Origin: Tardiphaga sp.
GTDB lineage: Bacteria; Pseudomonadota; Alphaproteobacteria; Rhizobiales; Xanthobacteraceae
NCBI GenBank assembly: GCA_030147505.1
Contig: JASBVG010000017.1
Location: 124,001-188,000 of the forward strand
DNA length: 64,000 bases
Direction of reading: 5' to 3'
Shown piece after piece: positions 15,472 to 24,179 of the stretch (its first letter is position 1; each line of letters starts with the position of its first letter). The notes under the pieces were generated by a model, which saw nothing but the letters and a program-made list of their open reading frames with translations, made no database searches and had not been told where the DNA came from. Position numbers and translations under genes: made by a program.

Positions 15472-16641
15472 ATGCTGAAGACATTCATTTCCGGAGCAGT
15501 GGCTGCCGCCAGCCTGCTTGCGCTCGGCGCGGCGGCAAGCGCGCAGGAGACCGTGAAGATCGGCCTGATCGTGCCGATGACCGGCGGCCAGGCGTCCACC
15601 GGCCAGCAGATCAACAATGCCATCAAGCTCTACCAGCAGAAGAACGGCGATACCGTTGCCGGCAAGAAGGTCGAGGTCATCCTCAAGGACGACGCCGCGC
15701 TGCCGGACAACACCAAGCGCCTCGCGCAGGAACTGATTGTCAACGAGAAGGTCAACATCATCGCCGGCTTCGGCGTGACCCCGGCCGCACTCGCCGCCGC
15801 GCCGCTGGCGACCCAGGCCAAGGTGCCCGAGATCGTGATGGCCGCCGGCACCTCGATCATTACCGAGCGCTCGCCCTATATCACCCGCACCTCCTTTACC
15901 CTCGCGCAGTCCTCCACCATCATTGGCGACTGGGCGGCGAAGAACGGCATCAAGAAGGTGGCGACGCTGACCTCCGACTACGCGCCGGGCAATGACGCAC
16001 TCGCTGCCTTCAAGGAGCACTTCACCGCTGGCGGCGGTTCTGTCGTCGAGGAGGTCAAGGTGCCGCTGGCCAATCCGGACTTTGCGCCGTTCCTGCAGCG
16101 CATGAAGGATGCCAAGCCCGACGCGATCTTCGTCTTCGTGCCGGCCGGGCAGGGCGGCAACTTCATGAAGCAGTATGCCGAGCGCGGCCTCGACAAGTCC
16201 GGCATCAAGGTGATCGGACCCGGCGACGTCATGGACGACGATCTGCTCAACGGCATGGGCGACGCAGCGCTCGGCGCGGTCACCGCGCATATCTATTCGG
16301 CCGCACATCCCTCGACGTTGAACAAGACCTTCGTCGCCGACTACCGGAAGGCGTTCGGCGCCCGTCCGGGCTTCATGGCGGTCGGTGGCTGGGACGGCAT
16401 CCATCTGGTCTATGAAGCGCTGAAGAAGACCGGCGGCAAGGCCGATGGCGACAGCCTGATGGCGGCGATGAAGGGCATGAAGTGGGAAAGCCCGCGCGGT
16501 CCGATCTCCATCGATCCGGAAACCCGCGACATCGTGCAGAACGTCTATATCCGCGAAGTGAAGAAGGTGGATGGCGAATTGTACAATGTGGAATTCGCGA
16601 CCTTCGAAGCGGTGAAGGATCCGGGCAAGACGAAGAAGTAA
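15472..16641 (+). CDS. Periplasmic substrate-binding protein of second Liv-type ABC transporter
   Basis: 389 residues, preceded by a strong AGGAGGAGG ribosome site. Signal peptide residues 1-25 (MLKTFISGAVAAAS, cut after ASAQ). Mature start VKIGLIVPMTGGQASTGQQ is typical of Peripla_BP_6; ILKDDAALPDNTKRLAQELI and GFGVTPAALAAAP line the ligand cleft. It is the first gene of an operon with livH, livM, livG, livF and a methyltransferase, divergent from marR. A GC-rich repeat separates it from livH, which would favour higher expression of the binding protein than of the membrane parts. The ligand is unknown. Confidence 0.9.
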   Translation: MLKTFISGAVAAASLLALGAAASAQETVKIGLIVPMTGGQASTGQQINNAIKLYQQKNGDTVAGKKVEVILKDDAALPDNTKRLAQELIVNEKVNIIAGFGVTPAALAAAPLATQAKVPEIVMAAGTSIITERSPYITRTSFTLAQSSTIIGDWAAKNGIKKVATLTSDYAPGNDALAAFKEHFTAGGGSVVEEVKVPLANPDFAPFLQRMKDAKPDAIFVFVPAGQGGNFMKQYAERGLDKSGIKVIGPGDVMDDDLLNGMGDAALGAVTAHIYSAAHPSTLNKTFVADYRKAFGARPGFMAVGGWDGIHLVYEALKKTGGKADGDSLMAAMKGMKWESPRGPISIDPETRDIVQNVYIREVKKVDGELYNVEFATFEAVKDPGKTKK

Positions 16642-16651
16642 CCTAGCTCCG

Positions 16652-16760
16652 TCCTCATCCTGAGGAGCCCGCACCAGCGGGCGTCTCGAAGGATGGTGCC
16701 GCGATCGATGCCCTCGTGCTTCGAGACGGCCCTGCGGGCCTCCTCAGCATGAGGGCATCA
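16652..16760. repeat. Long imperfect palindromic repeat (type C)
   Basis: Sequence cctcatcctgaggagccc at the left and gggcctcctcagcatgaggg at the right, with ctcgaaggat/cttcgagac arms inside; together they fold into one long imperfect hairpin filling the 141-base gap between the binding-protein gene and livH. The sequence resembles the dispersed 'cctcatcctgaggag' repeats common in Bradyrhizobiaceae. Confidence 0.7.
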
Positions 16761-16782
16761 CCACTTTGAAGCGAACACATTC

Positions 16783-17649
16783 ATGACCCTTCTCACCATC
16801 CTGTTCGACGGCGTCGCCTACGGCATGTTGCTGTTCGTGCTCGCATGCGGGCTGGCGGTGACGCTCGGTCTGATGAATTTCGTCAATCTCGCCCATGGCG
16901 CCTTCGCCATGGCCGGCGGCTATATCTGTGCCATCCTTGTCAACCGGATCGGCTGGCCGTTCTTCGCGGCGCTCCCCATCGCCTTCGTCGCCAGCGCGCT
17001 GATCGGCGCGGTGATGGAGCGCGCGCTGTATCGGCATCTCTACAATCGCAGCCATCTCGACCAGGTGCTGTTCACCATCGGCCTCGTTTTCATGGCTGTG
17101 ACAGCGACAGACTATTTCATGGGCTCATCCCAGACCTTCATCAAGCTGCCGGATTATCTGCAGGGCCAGATCGACCTGTTCGGCATCGGCGTCGGCCGCT
17201 ACCGCCTCATGATCGTCGTGATCTGCGGCCTGCTCACCATCGCGCTGCAGATGATCCTGTCGAAGACCCGGTTCGGCAGCCGCCTCCGCGCCGCGGTGGA
17301 CGATCCGCGCGCCGCCTCCGGCCTCGGCATCAATGTGCCGCAGGTCTTCGCATTCACCTTTGCCTTCGGCTGCGGCCTCGCTGGCATGGGCGGCGCGCTC
17401 GGCGCCGAAATCCTCGGCCTCGATCCGTATTTTCCGCTGAAGTTCATGATCTACTTCCTGATCGTCGTGACGGTCGGCGGTTCCTCCAGCATCACCGGCC
17501 CGTTCATGGCGTCGCTGCTGCTGGGCATCGGCGACGTCGCCGGCAAATATTACGTGCCCACCCTCGGCGCCTTCGTCATCTACACGCTGATGATCGTGAT
17601 CCTGCTGTGGCGTCCCAACGGCCTGTTCGGCCGCACGGCAGCGAGGTAA
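16783..17649 (+). CDS. livH: LivH-type ABC transporter permease
   Basis: 288 residues, the usual LivH length. Begins FDGVAYGMLLFVLACGLAVT, then LMNFVNLAHGAFAMAGGYI, the hallmark loop. Multiple membrane segments follow, with VVTVGGSSSITGPFMASLL near residue 230 and the WRPNGLFGR end shared by the family. It forms the inner-membrane channel with the LivM four bases downstream. It is the second gene of the marR-divergent operon. Confidence 0.92.
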   Translation: MTLLTILFDGVAYGMLLFVLACGLAVTLGLMNFVNLAHGAFAMAGGYICAILVNRIGWPFFAALPIAFVASALIGAVMERALYRHLYNRSHLDQVLFTIGLVFMAVTATDYFMGSSQTFIKLPDYLQGQIDLFGIGVGRYRLMIVVICGLLTIALQMILSKTRFGSRLRAAVDDPRAASGLGINVPQVFAFTFAFGCGLAGMGGALGAEILGLDPYFPLKFMIYFLIVVTVGGSSSITGPFMASLLLGIGDVAGKYYVPTLGAFVIYTLMIVILLWRPNGLFGRTAAR

Positions 17650-17653
17650 GGCG

Positions 17654-18670
17654 ATGAGCGCGGACTCCACCACGCATCCCGAAGTCGCCACCGTCGCCAT
17701 GGCGAGTGCACGCTGGCGCTGGCCGGAGGTTGCCTTCTGGCTGCTCGCGGCCGGCTGCATCCTGCTGTTTCCGAACCGCTACCTCATTCTCACCGAGATC
17801 GCCTGGCTGGCGCTGTTCGCGCTCTCGCTCGACATGATCCTCGGCTATGCCGGCATCGTCTCGCTCGGCCATGCCGCCTTCTTCGGTTTCGGCGGCTATT
17901 GTGCGGGTCTGCTCGCGCTGCATGGCATCGTCAAGGAGCCGGTGCTGGCGCTGATCGTGGCGGGCCTTGCTGCGATGCTGCTCGGCTTCGTCACCAGTTT
18001 CCTCGTGATGCGCGGCTCGGATCTGACGCGGCTGATGGTGACGCTCGGCATCGCGCTTCTCCTGCGCGAGCTCGCCAACAAGTTCTCCAACATCACTGGC
18101 GGCTCCGACGGCCTGCAGGGCATTGAGATGCAGCCGATCCTCGGGATGTTTTCGTTCGACATCTTCGGCAAGGTTGGCTTCATCTATTGCCTCGTCGTGC
18201 TGTTCGTCCTGTTCCTGCTGGCGCGGCGGATCGTGCATTCGCCGTTCGGCCTGTCGGTGCGGGCGATCCGCAACAATCCGCTGCGCGCCTCCGCCATCGG
18301 CATTCCCGTCAATCGCCGGCTGATCGCCATCTACACAGTCGCGGCTTTCTATGCCGGTGTCGCCGGCGCGCTGTCGACGCAGACGACCGCGCTGGCCTCC
18401 CTTGATGGTTTCGCCTTTGATCGCTCCGCCGATCTGTTGCTGGTGCTGATCATCGGCGGCACCGGCTATCTCTATGGCGGACTGATCGGCGCCGTCATCT
18501 TCAAGCTGATGCAGGAGTTCTTCTCCACCATCACACCGCAATTCTGGCAGTTCTGGATCGGCGCCGTGCTGGTGGTGATCGTCCTGATCGGGCGCGAGCG
18601 TCTGCATCGCTGGGCGATGTTTCTGCCGCGGCTGGTGGCGCAGAAATTTGCGCGGGGAGGGGGCCGATGA
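17654..18670 (+). CDS. livM: LivM-type ABC transporter permease
   Basis: 338 residues. After a polar N-terminus, hydrophobic segments include LALFALSLDMILGYAGIVSL and the motif GHAAFFGFGGYCAGLL. NNPLRASAIGIPVNRRLI is the cytoplasmic EAA-like loop that contacts the ATPases. Begins four bases after livH and overlaps livG by four bases (ATGA at 18667-18670), indicating coupled translation. Standard length, unlike the extended LivM at 2609. Confidence 0.92.
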   Translation: MSADSTTHPEVATVAMASARWRWPEVAFWLLAAGCILLFPNRYLILTEIAWLALFALSLDMILGYAGIVSLGHAAFFGFGGYCAGLLALHGIVKEPVLALIVAGLAAMLLGFVTSFLVMRGSDLTRLMVTLGIALLLRELANKFSNITGGSDGLQGIEMQPILGMFSFDIFGKVGFIYCLVVLFVLFLLARRIVHSPFGLSVRAIRNNPLRASAIGIPVNRRLIAIYTVAAFYAGVAGALSTQTTALASLDGFAFDRSADLLLVLIIGGTGYLYGGLIGAVIFKLMQEFFSTITPQFWQFWIGAVLVVIVLIGRERLHRWAMFLPRLVAQKFARGGGR

Positions 18671-19422
18671 CCACCCTCGCACTGGAAACCGTCCATCTGG
18701 AAAAGTCCTTCGGCGGATTGCGCGTCACCCGCGATCTCAGCCTGAAGGTCGCGGCCGGCGCGCGCCACGCTTTGATCGGTCCCAATGGCGCCGGCAAGAC
18801 CACGGTGATCAATCTGCTCACCGGCGTGTTGAAGCCGAATGGCGGCCGCATCATGCTGCAGGGGACGGATATTACCGACCTGCCGGTCCACAAGCGCGTG
18901 CTGCGCGGGCTGTCGCGCACCTTCCAGATCAACCAGCTCTATCCCGATCTGACGCCGCGCGAGACGGTCGGCCTCGCAGTGTCCGAGCGGCTCGGCCATG
19001 GCGGCGACTGGTGGCGCCTGATGGGCACGCGCCGCGACGTCAATGACGAGATCGCGGAAAATCTTGCCCGCTTCCATCTCCTCGACGTCATGAACGAGCG
19101 CACGGCCACGCTGCCCTATGGCAAGCAGCGCCTGCTCGAAATCGCCGTCGCCATCGCCAGCAAGCCGCGCGTGCTGCTGCTGGACGAGCCCGCTGCCGGC
19201 GTGCCGGAAAGCGAGCGGCATGACATTCTCGCTGCGGTCGCCGGCCTGCCGCGCGATGTCACCGTGCTCCTGATCGAGCACGACATGGATCTCGTCTTCT
19301 CCTTCGCCGATCGCATCTCCGTGCTGGTCAATGGCGCGATGCTGGTGGAGGGCGCGCCCGACGAGGTCGCGCGCGATCCGCAGGTGAAGGCGGTCTATCT
19401 GGGCGAGGGCGCCGATGTCTGA
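18667..19422 (+). CDS. livG: LivG-type ABC transporter ATP-binding protein
   Basis: 251 residues. Walker A GPNGAGKTT, LSRTFQINQLYPDLTPRE Q-loop region, LPYGKQRLLEIA in the signature position (LivG type), Walker B VLLLDEPAAGV, switch LLIEHDMD, and the tail DPQVKAVYLGEGADV. All catalytic residues are present. The stop overlaps the livF start by eight bases. It acts with LivF at the cytoplasmic face of LivHM. Confidence 0.93.
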   Translation: MTTLALETVHLEKSFGGLRVTRDLSLKVAAGARHALIGPNGAGKTTVINLLTGVLKPNGGRIMLQGTDITDLPVHKRVLRGLSRTFQINQLYPDLTPRETVGLAVSERLGHGGDWWRLMGTRRDVNDEIAENLARFHLLDVMNERTATLPYGKQRLLEIAVAIASKPRVLLLDEPAAGVPESERHDILAAVAGLPRDVTVLLIEHDMDLVFSFADRISVLVNGAMLVEGAPDEVARDPQVKAVYLGEGADV

Positions 19423-20170
19423 GCTTCTCGCCATCCAGAACCTGCGCGCCGGTTATGGCGAGGCCGTCGTCATCCCCGACATGTCGCTGTCGCTCGGTGA
19501 AGGGCAGGTGCTGGCGCTGCTCGGCCGCAACGGCACCGGCAAGACCACGCTGATCAATTCCATTGTCGGCGTGACGCGCCGGTTCAGCGGGACGGTCAAG
19601 GTCGGGGCTAAGGATTTCACCACGCTGCGCGCCGATCAGCGTGCCCGCGGCGGCATCGGCTGGGTGCCTCAGGAGCGAAATATCTTCCGTTCGCTCACGG
19701 TGGAAGAGAACATGACCGCGGTGGCGCAGCCGGGACCGTGGACCGTCAGGAAGGTCTACGAGATGTTTCCGCGTCTCGAGGAGCGCAAGAACAACTTCGG
19801 CAATCAGCTCTCCGGCGGCGAGCAGCAGATGCTGGCGGTCGGCCGTGCGCTGGTGCTCAATCCGAAAGTGTTGCTGCTCGATGAGCCGACCGAAGGTCTT
19901 GCCCCGATCATCGTCGAGGAATTGCTGGCGGCCATCGGCAAGATTTCGCGGACATCAGGCATCTGTTCCATCATCGTGGAGCAGAATGCGCGAAAGATTT
20001 TGGGTCTGGCTGACCGCGTCGTGATATTGGAACGCGGCACAATCGTGCATGATGCTGCGAGCGAGACACTGAAAGCCGATCCAGCCGTGCTCGACCATTT
20101 CCTCGGTGTCGCCGGCGCCGCCGGCCACAACAAACATCAAGCCGGCCCGTCCGGCGCATCTGCGAACTGA
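19415..20170 (+). CDS. livF: LivF-type ABC transporter ATP-binding protein
   Basis: 251 residues, about 15 more than usual owing to a C-terminal tail rich in Gly, Ala and Ser (NKHQAGPSGASAN). Walker A GRNGTGKTT with the normal Lys, signature LSGGEQQM, Walker B VLLLDEPTEGL, and IIVEQNA in the switch position as usual for LivF. It is the partner of the overlapping livG. It is a useful internal comparison for the Arg-substituted LivF at 1168-1863. Confidence 0.93.
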   Translation: MSELLAIQNLRAGYGEAVVIPDMSLSLGEGQVLALLGRNGTGKTTLINSIVGVTRRFSGTVKVGAKDFTTLRADQRARGGIGWVPQERNIFRSLTVEENMTAVAQPGPWTVRKVYEMFPRLEERKNNFGNQLSGGEQQMLAVGRALVLNPKVLLLDEPTEGLAPIIVEELLAAIGKISRTSGICSIIVEQNARKILGLADRVVILERGTIVHDAASETLKADPAVLDHFLGVAGAAGHNKHQAGPSGASAN

Positions 20171-20187
20171 TCATCTGGGAGTACCAC

Positions 20188-21306
20188 ATGCAGCGAACCA
20201 AAGCCCCGTTCCGTGCCGATGAAGTCGGCAGCCTGTTGCGCCCGGCCTCCATCAAGGAAGCACGCGCCAAGCTCGAGAAGGGCGAAATCACCGCCGCCGA
20301 CCTGCGCAAGGTCGAGGATCTCGAGATCGAAAAGGTGGTGCATCGCCAGGCTTCGCTCGGCCTCAAGCTCGCCACCGACGGTGAATTCCGCCGCTCCTGG
20401 TGGCATTTCGATTTTCTCGCCAGGCTGACCGGTTGCGAGCTCTATCATCCCGACACCGGCATTCAGTTCACCGGTGTCGAGACGCGCCATGACTCGGTGC
20501 GTGTGATCGGCAAGCTGGATTTCCCCGACGATCATCCGATGCTCGATCATTTCCGCTTCCTGAAGAAGCATGCCGATATCGCCGGCGTTGCCGCGAAGAT
20601 GACCATCCCGTCTCCGGCCGTGCTGCATTTCCGCGGTGGCCGCAAGGCGATCTCCAAGGAGGTCTATCCGGATATCGACGTGTTCTTCGAGGATCTGGCG
20701 AAGACCTATCGCAAGGCCGTGAAGGCCTTCTACGACGCAGGCTGCCGCTACCTGCAGTTTGACGACACCGTCTGGGCCTATCTCTGCTCGGAAGATGAGC
20801 TCAACAAGGTCCGCGCCCGCGGCGAGGATGCCGACAATCTGCAGCAGATCTATTCGCGCATCATCAATTACGCGATCGCTGAGCGCCCCGCCGACATGGT
20901 GATCACCACGCATGTGTGCCGTGGCAATTTCCGCTCCACCTGGATCTCCTCGGGTGGCTACGAGCCGGTGGCGGAAACGCTGCTCTCCGGTACGAACTAT
21001 GACGGCTACTTCCTGGAATACGACTCGGACCGCGCCGGCGGCTTCGAGCCGCTGCGTTTCCTGCCGAAGGGCAACAAGGTCGTGGTGGTTGGTGTCATCA
21101 CGTCGAAATTCGGCGAGCTGGAAAAGAAGGAAGACATCCTGGCCCGCATGCACGAAGCAGCGAAGTTTGCGCCGCTGGAGCAACTGGCGGTGTCACCACA
21201 ATGCGGCTTCGCCTCGACCGAAGAAGGCAACATCCTCAGCGAGGATGAGCAGTGGGCCAAGCTCAAGCTCGCGGTGGATGTTGCGAACGAGCTGTGGGGG
21301 AAGTAA
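20188..21306 (+). CDS. MetE C-terminal-like (cobalamin-independent methionine synthase II family) protein
   Basis: 372 residues, a stand-alone version of the catalytic half of MetE (YxjG/YxjH-like). Opens RADEVGSLLRP. The zinc site is complete: His242 and Cys244 (THVCRGN), Glu277 (FLEYDS) and Cys339 (SPQCGF). MetE-type enzymes move a methyl group to a thiol such as homocysteine; single-domain relatives accept other methyl donors. Position 17 bases after livF, before the terminator, makes it part of the transporter operon, so the imported solute may be a methylated or sulfur compound. That link is inference. Annotation as full methionine synthase would be too strong. Confidence 0.82.
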   Translation: MQRTKAPFRADEVGSLLRPASIKEARAKLEKGEITAADLRKVEDLEIEKVVHRQASLGLKLATDGEFRRSWWHFDFLARLTGCELYHPDTGIQFTGVETRHDSVRVIGKLDFPDDHPMLDHFRFLKKHADIAGVAAKMTIPSPAVLHFRGGRKAISKEVYPDIDVFFEDLAKTYRKAVKAFYDAGCRYLQFDDTVWAYLCSEDELNKVRARGEDADNLQQIYSRIINYAIAERPADMVITTHVCRGNFRSTWISSGGYEPVAETLLSGTNYDGYFLEYDSDRAGGFEPLRFLPKGNKVVVVGVITSKFGELEKKEDILARMHEAAKFAPLEQLAVSPQCGFASTEEGNILSEDEQWAKLKLAVDVANELWGK

Positions 21307-21330
21307 GCTTTCCAACCTCTGGATACGCAA

Positions 21331-21357
21331 ATGCCCGGCTCACGCCGGGCATTTTTG
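21331..21357 (+). terminator. Rho-independent terminator of the second liv operon
   Basis: Nine-base perfect stem ATGCCCGGC/GCCGGGCAT with a 4-base loop followed by TTTTT, 24 bases after the methyltransferase stop. A textbook intrinsic terminator. Confidence 0.9.
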
Positions 21358-21446
21358 TATGCATTGTGTCGTAGGGCGAATTATCCGCCGGCAGAATGCG
21401 AGGTTGAAACTCGCGGCGGATTACGGCCGAGAAATATGCGCATCTT

Positions 21447-21463
21447 GCGTATCCGGGATACGC
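21447..21463. promoter_or_regulatory. Perfect 8-bp inverted repeat upstream of the nucleotidyltransferase module
   Basis: GCGTATCC, a central G, GGATACGC, ending 29 bases before the ATG at 21493. It lies where the promoter of the two-gene module should be, as expected for autorepression by the first gene product. Inferred from position and symmetry. Confidence 0.5.
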
Positions 21464-21492
21464 GTAGTATTCTGACAACACGGAGAAAAACC

Positions 21493-21828
21493 ATGTCCGT
21501 TCGTCAGCGCATCGAAAAATACCGATCCTCGGGTGGCGCTGCCGATCTGGTCAGGGTCGAGGTTCTTGTGCCGTCTTCTGCGCGGGACGCTGTGCTGCGC
21601 ATGGCGGCCGGCCTTCGCGCAAAGCATCGCGGCGAAAAGGACTTGCAGGCGATGTGCGACGAAGCCTTGAGGCGCTATGGCGTCCGCATCCGCGACAATG
21701 TCGATTTGGAACGGCTTCCCGATATGCGTGATCGGGCCTTGGTCATCGCAAAAGCCCTTATGGAGCGTGGCGACGCTCAAGCGTTCGCGTTGGGACGCCG
21801 GATGCTGGCGCTTATGGAGGCGGTGTGA
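21493..21828 (+). CDS. Putative antitoxin/partner protein of the AbiEii-like module
   Basis: 111 residues from the ATG at 21493 (GGAG 8 bases upstream); the longer open frame from 21331 crosses the terminator and is not used. Begins MSVRQRIEKYRSSGGAADLVR and includes VLVPSSARDAVLRMAAGLRAKH, a highly charged, helical small protein. No confident family assignment. Its stop overlaps the start of the nucleotidyltransferase (TGATG), so the two are coupled and probably function together, as antitoxins precede AbiEii toxins. It is shorter than the classic AbiEi antitoxin and lacks an obvious AbiEi N-terminal winged helix, so it may be another partner type. Confidence 0.6.
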   Translation: MSVRQRIEKYRSSGGAADLVRVEVLVPSSARDAVLRMAAGLRAKHRGEKDLQAMCDEALRRYGVRIRDNVDLERLPDMRDRALVIAKALMERGDAQAFALGRRMLALMEAV

Positions 21829-22640
21829 TGGCGCTGACCGATCTCCAGAAGCAGATCATGCAGCGCTTGGCCGCAAACAGATCACAGACCAGTTACCTGG
21901 CTGGGGGGCTCGTTCTCAATCGGGATTGGCCGCGGCGGTCCGACGATATCGACATCTTTCATGATGTTGACGAAGACGTCTCCGCAGCGGCCGGCAAGGA
22001 CATCGCCGATCTCGAAGCAGATGGCTTTCATGTCCGGATCGATGTGAAAGCGTTCGGGACGTTTGAAGCAACCGTTTCCGACAACTCGTCTTCGACGGTC
22101 ATTCAGTGGATGAGCGATACGAAGATTCGTTTTTTTCCGTTGGTGAAAGACGAGCAGTGGGGGCTTCGCCTGCATCAGGCCGATCTCGCCGTAAACAAGG
22201 TTCTGGCTGCGGCCAGCCGACGGAAGGCACGCGACTTTGCAGACCTTGTCGCGATTGCCACCCATATGTGTCCGCTCGGGCCGCTGATTATGGGAGCGGC
22301 AGGGAAGCCGCCGAACTATTCCCCGCAAAAGATTGTCGATCAGATTCGCTGGCATGCTCAGAGCGTCTCCGGGGCCGAATATCAATCGGTGAAGGGCCTG
22401 CCATCGAACTGGACGTCCGAATTCATCAGAGCGGAGATAACGGAACTGGCGAGTTTGGCAGAAGCCTATATCGCGCAGGCGCCTGTCGAAGTAATCGCCA
22501 TGCTTAGCGTCAACGCCAGCGGGTTGCCTGTCGAAGTCACCAAGGAAACGCTAGACGCCTCGGTGTTGCGTAAGGCGACCGAGGAGCCGGACGTGATGCC
22601 GGTCCCAATCGATCTCGCTGTCGATAGCTGGAAGCCGTAA
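21828..22640 (+). CDS. AbiEii-like nucleotidyltransferase (putative toxin)
   Basis: 270 residues from the ATG at 21828 with GGAGG 7 bases upstream; a GTG three bases earlier is possible. Nucleotidyltransferase signature: Gly26-Gly27 (LAGGLVL) and the acidic pair Asp40/Asp42 (SDDIDIF), then a later carboxylate (VRIDVKAF). The second half has VNKVLAAASRRKARDFADL, the conserved K...R.K.RD..DL block of the AbiEii/DUF1814 family. Such proteins act as type IV toxins that transfer nucleotides, for example to tRNA. Coupled to the 111-residue partner under one inverted repeat. Defence or stability role is inferred; ordinary enzyme function cannot be excluded. Confidence 0.72.
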   Translation: MALTDLQKQIMQRLAANRSQTSYLAGGLVLNRDWPRRSDDIDIFHDVDEDVSAAAGKDIADLEADGFHVRIDVKAFGTFEATVSDNSSSTVIQWMSDTKIRFFPLVKDEQWGLRLHQADLAVNKVLAAASRRKARDFADLVAIATHMCPLGPLIMGAAGKPPNYSPQKIVDQIRWHAQSVSGAEYQSVKGLPSNWTSEFIRAEITELASLAEAYIAQAPVEVIAMLSVNASGLPVEVTKETLDASVLRKATEEPDVMPVPIDLAVDSWKP

Positions 22641-22666
22641 TCCTTCGGCCGATTAATCGGGGCAAC

Positions 22667-22707
22667 TCCGCGGCGGATTGCGCTTCGCTCATCCGCCCTA
22701 CCGCGGA
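22667..22707. repeat. Short palindromic repeat (type I)
   Basis: tccgcggcggat ... atccgccctaccgcgga around a gcgcttcgc centre, in the 69-base gap between the nucleotidyltransferase and ugd genes. Related to the dispersed 'gtagggcgga' repeats of this group of bacteria; it may also terminate the two converging transcripts. Confidence 0.5.
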
Positions 22708-22709
22708 AT

Positions 22710-24023
22710 TTAATTGCTGCCGCGCCCCACGCTCTCATAGGTGAACCCGGCTTTCTCCATCTCGTCCGGCCGATACACATTGCGCAGGTCGACCAGCACC
22801 GGCTGCTTCATCTTCGCCTTCAGTTGCCCGAGATCGAGGGCGCGGAATTGCTCCCATTCGGTCACGATCACCAATGCATCGGCGCCATCGGCGCAGGCAT
22901 AGGCGTCGTCGCAATAGGTGACGGAGGAGGGCAGTTCGGCTTTCGCCTGGTCCATGCCGACGGGGTCATAGGCCTGTACTGTTGCGCCAAGATCCTGCAG
23001 CGCCGTGATCAGCGGGATCGAGGGCGCCTCACGCATGTCATCCGTGTTCGGCTTGAAGGTGAGGCCGAGCACGCCGACGGTCTTGCCGCGCAGGCTGCCG
23101 CCGAGCGCATGCTGGACCTTGCGGGCCATCGCGCGCTTTCGGTTGTCGTTCACGGTGAGCACGGCCTCGACGATGCGCAGCGGCGCCTCATAGTCCTGGC
23201 CGGTCTTCACCAGCGCGCGCGTGTCCTTCGGGAAGCAGGAGCCGCCGAAGCCAGGGCCAGCATGCAGAAATTTGGCGCCGATGCGGTTGTCGAGGCCGAT
23301 GCCGCGGGCAACGTCCTGCACATCCGCGCCGGTGCGCTCGGCGAGATCGGCGATCTCGTTGATGAAGGTGATCTTGGTGGCGAGAAACGCGTTGGCGGCG
23401 TATTTGATCAGCTCGGCGGTGCGGCGGCCGGTATACATGATCGGCGCCTGGTTCAGGTAAAGCGGGCGATAGATCTCGGCGACCACCTTTTGCGCGCGGT
23501 CGTCCTCGGTGCCGACCACGATGCGGTCGGGATGCTTGAAGTCCCGGATCGCCGCGCCCTCGCGCAAAAATTCGGGATTGGAGGCGACGGCGACATCGGC
23601 GGCCGGATTGGCCTCCTTGATGATGCGCTCGACCTCGTCGCCGGTGCCGACCGGGACGGTGGACTTGGTGATGACGACCGTGAAGCCGTTCACGTTCTGC
23701 GCGATCTCGCGGGCGGCAGCGTGAACATAGGAGAGGTCGGCATGGCCATCGCCGCGGCGGGACGGGGTGCCGACGGCGATGAAGACCGCATCCGCCTTGG
23801 CGACGGGATCTTTGAGGTCGGTGGTGAATTCCAGCCGACCGGCCTTCACATTCGCGGCGACCAGTGCGTCGAGGCCGGGCTCGTAAATCGGGATTTCGCC
23901 GCGCTGGAGGGCTTCGATTTTGCGGCTGTCCTTGTCCACGCAGGTCACCTGATGGCCGAAATCGGCAAAACAGGCCCCCGAGACGAGGCCAACATAACCG
24001 GTGCCGATCATCGCAATGCGCAT
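22710..24023 (-). CDS. ugd: UDP-glucose 6-dehydrogenase
   Basis: 437 residues, normal length. N-terminal NAD Rossmann fold MIGTGYVGLVSGACFADFG; TKSTVPVGTG; EFLREGAAIRDF; catalytic Cys263 in GFGGSCFPKD; C-terminal domain GLTFKPNTDDMREAPS. Oxidises UDP-glucose twice to UDP-glucuronate with two NAD+. UDP-glucuronate is the substrate of the 4-epimerase at 44462, giving UDP-galacturonate for LPS core or capsule. It converges on the nucleotidyltransferase module and diverges from the methyltransferase gene. It lies outside the main polysaccharide cluster, 12 kb to its left. Confidence 0.96.
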   Translation of the reverse strand: MRIAMIGTGYVGLVSGACFADFGHQVTCVDKDSRKIEALQRGEIPIYEPGLDALVAANVKAGRLEFTTDLKDPVAKADAVFIAVGTPSRRGDGHADLSYVHAAAREIAQNVNGFTVVITKSTVPVGTGDEVERIIKEANPAADVAVASNPEFLREGAAIRDFKHPDRIVVGTEDDRAQKVVAEIYRPLYLNQAPIMYTGRRTAELIKYAANAFLATKITFINEIADLAERTGADVQDVARGIGLDNRIGAKFLHAGPGFGGSCFPKDTRALVKTGQDYEAPLRIVEAVLTVNDNRKRAMARKVQHALGGSLRGKTVGVLGLTFKPNTDDMREAPSIPLITALQDLGATVQAYDPVGMDQAKAELPSSVTYCDDAYACADGADALVIVTEWEQFRALDLGQLKAKMKQPVLVDLRNVYRPDEMEKAGFTYESVGRGSN

Positions 24024-24154
24024 GGAAACAACCTTGTCTGGGTGCTCGGAGAGCCGAAGTGATGCCGCGGCGGTTTAGCAAGACCGGGCGACTGTTGCGC
24101 GACAATCCGGAACTTTTAAGGCCCATTTCATTGGTGGGCAAGCCATGTTAATGA

Positions 24155-24179
24155 GTGGGCAGAACGTATGTCTGCCCAC
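24155..24179. promoter_or_regulatory. Perfect 9-bp stem-loop in the leader of the methyltransferase-metK region
   Basis: GTGGGCAGA, a 7-base loop, TCTGCCCAC, 65 bases upstream of the methyltransferase ATG. No U-tract follows, so it is not a simple terminator. It could be an operator or a leader RNA element. No SAM or SAH riboswitch consensus was recognised. Confidence 0.4.

Noticed and set aside
21331-21492. Upstream in-frame extension of the 111-residue partner protein
   Set aside because: It would begin inside the terminator hairpin of the preceding operon; the ATG at 21493 has a proper ribosome site.
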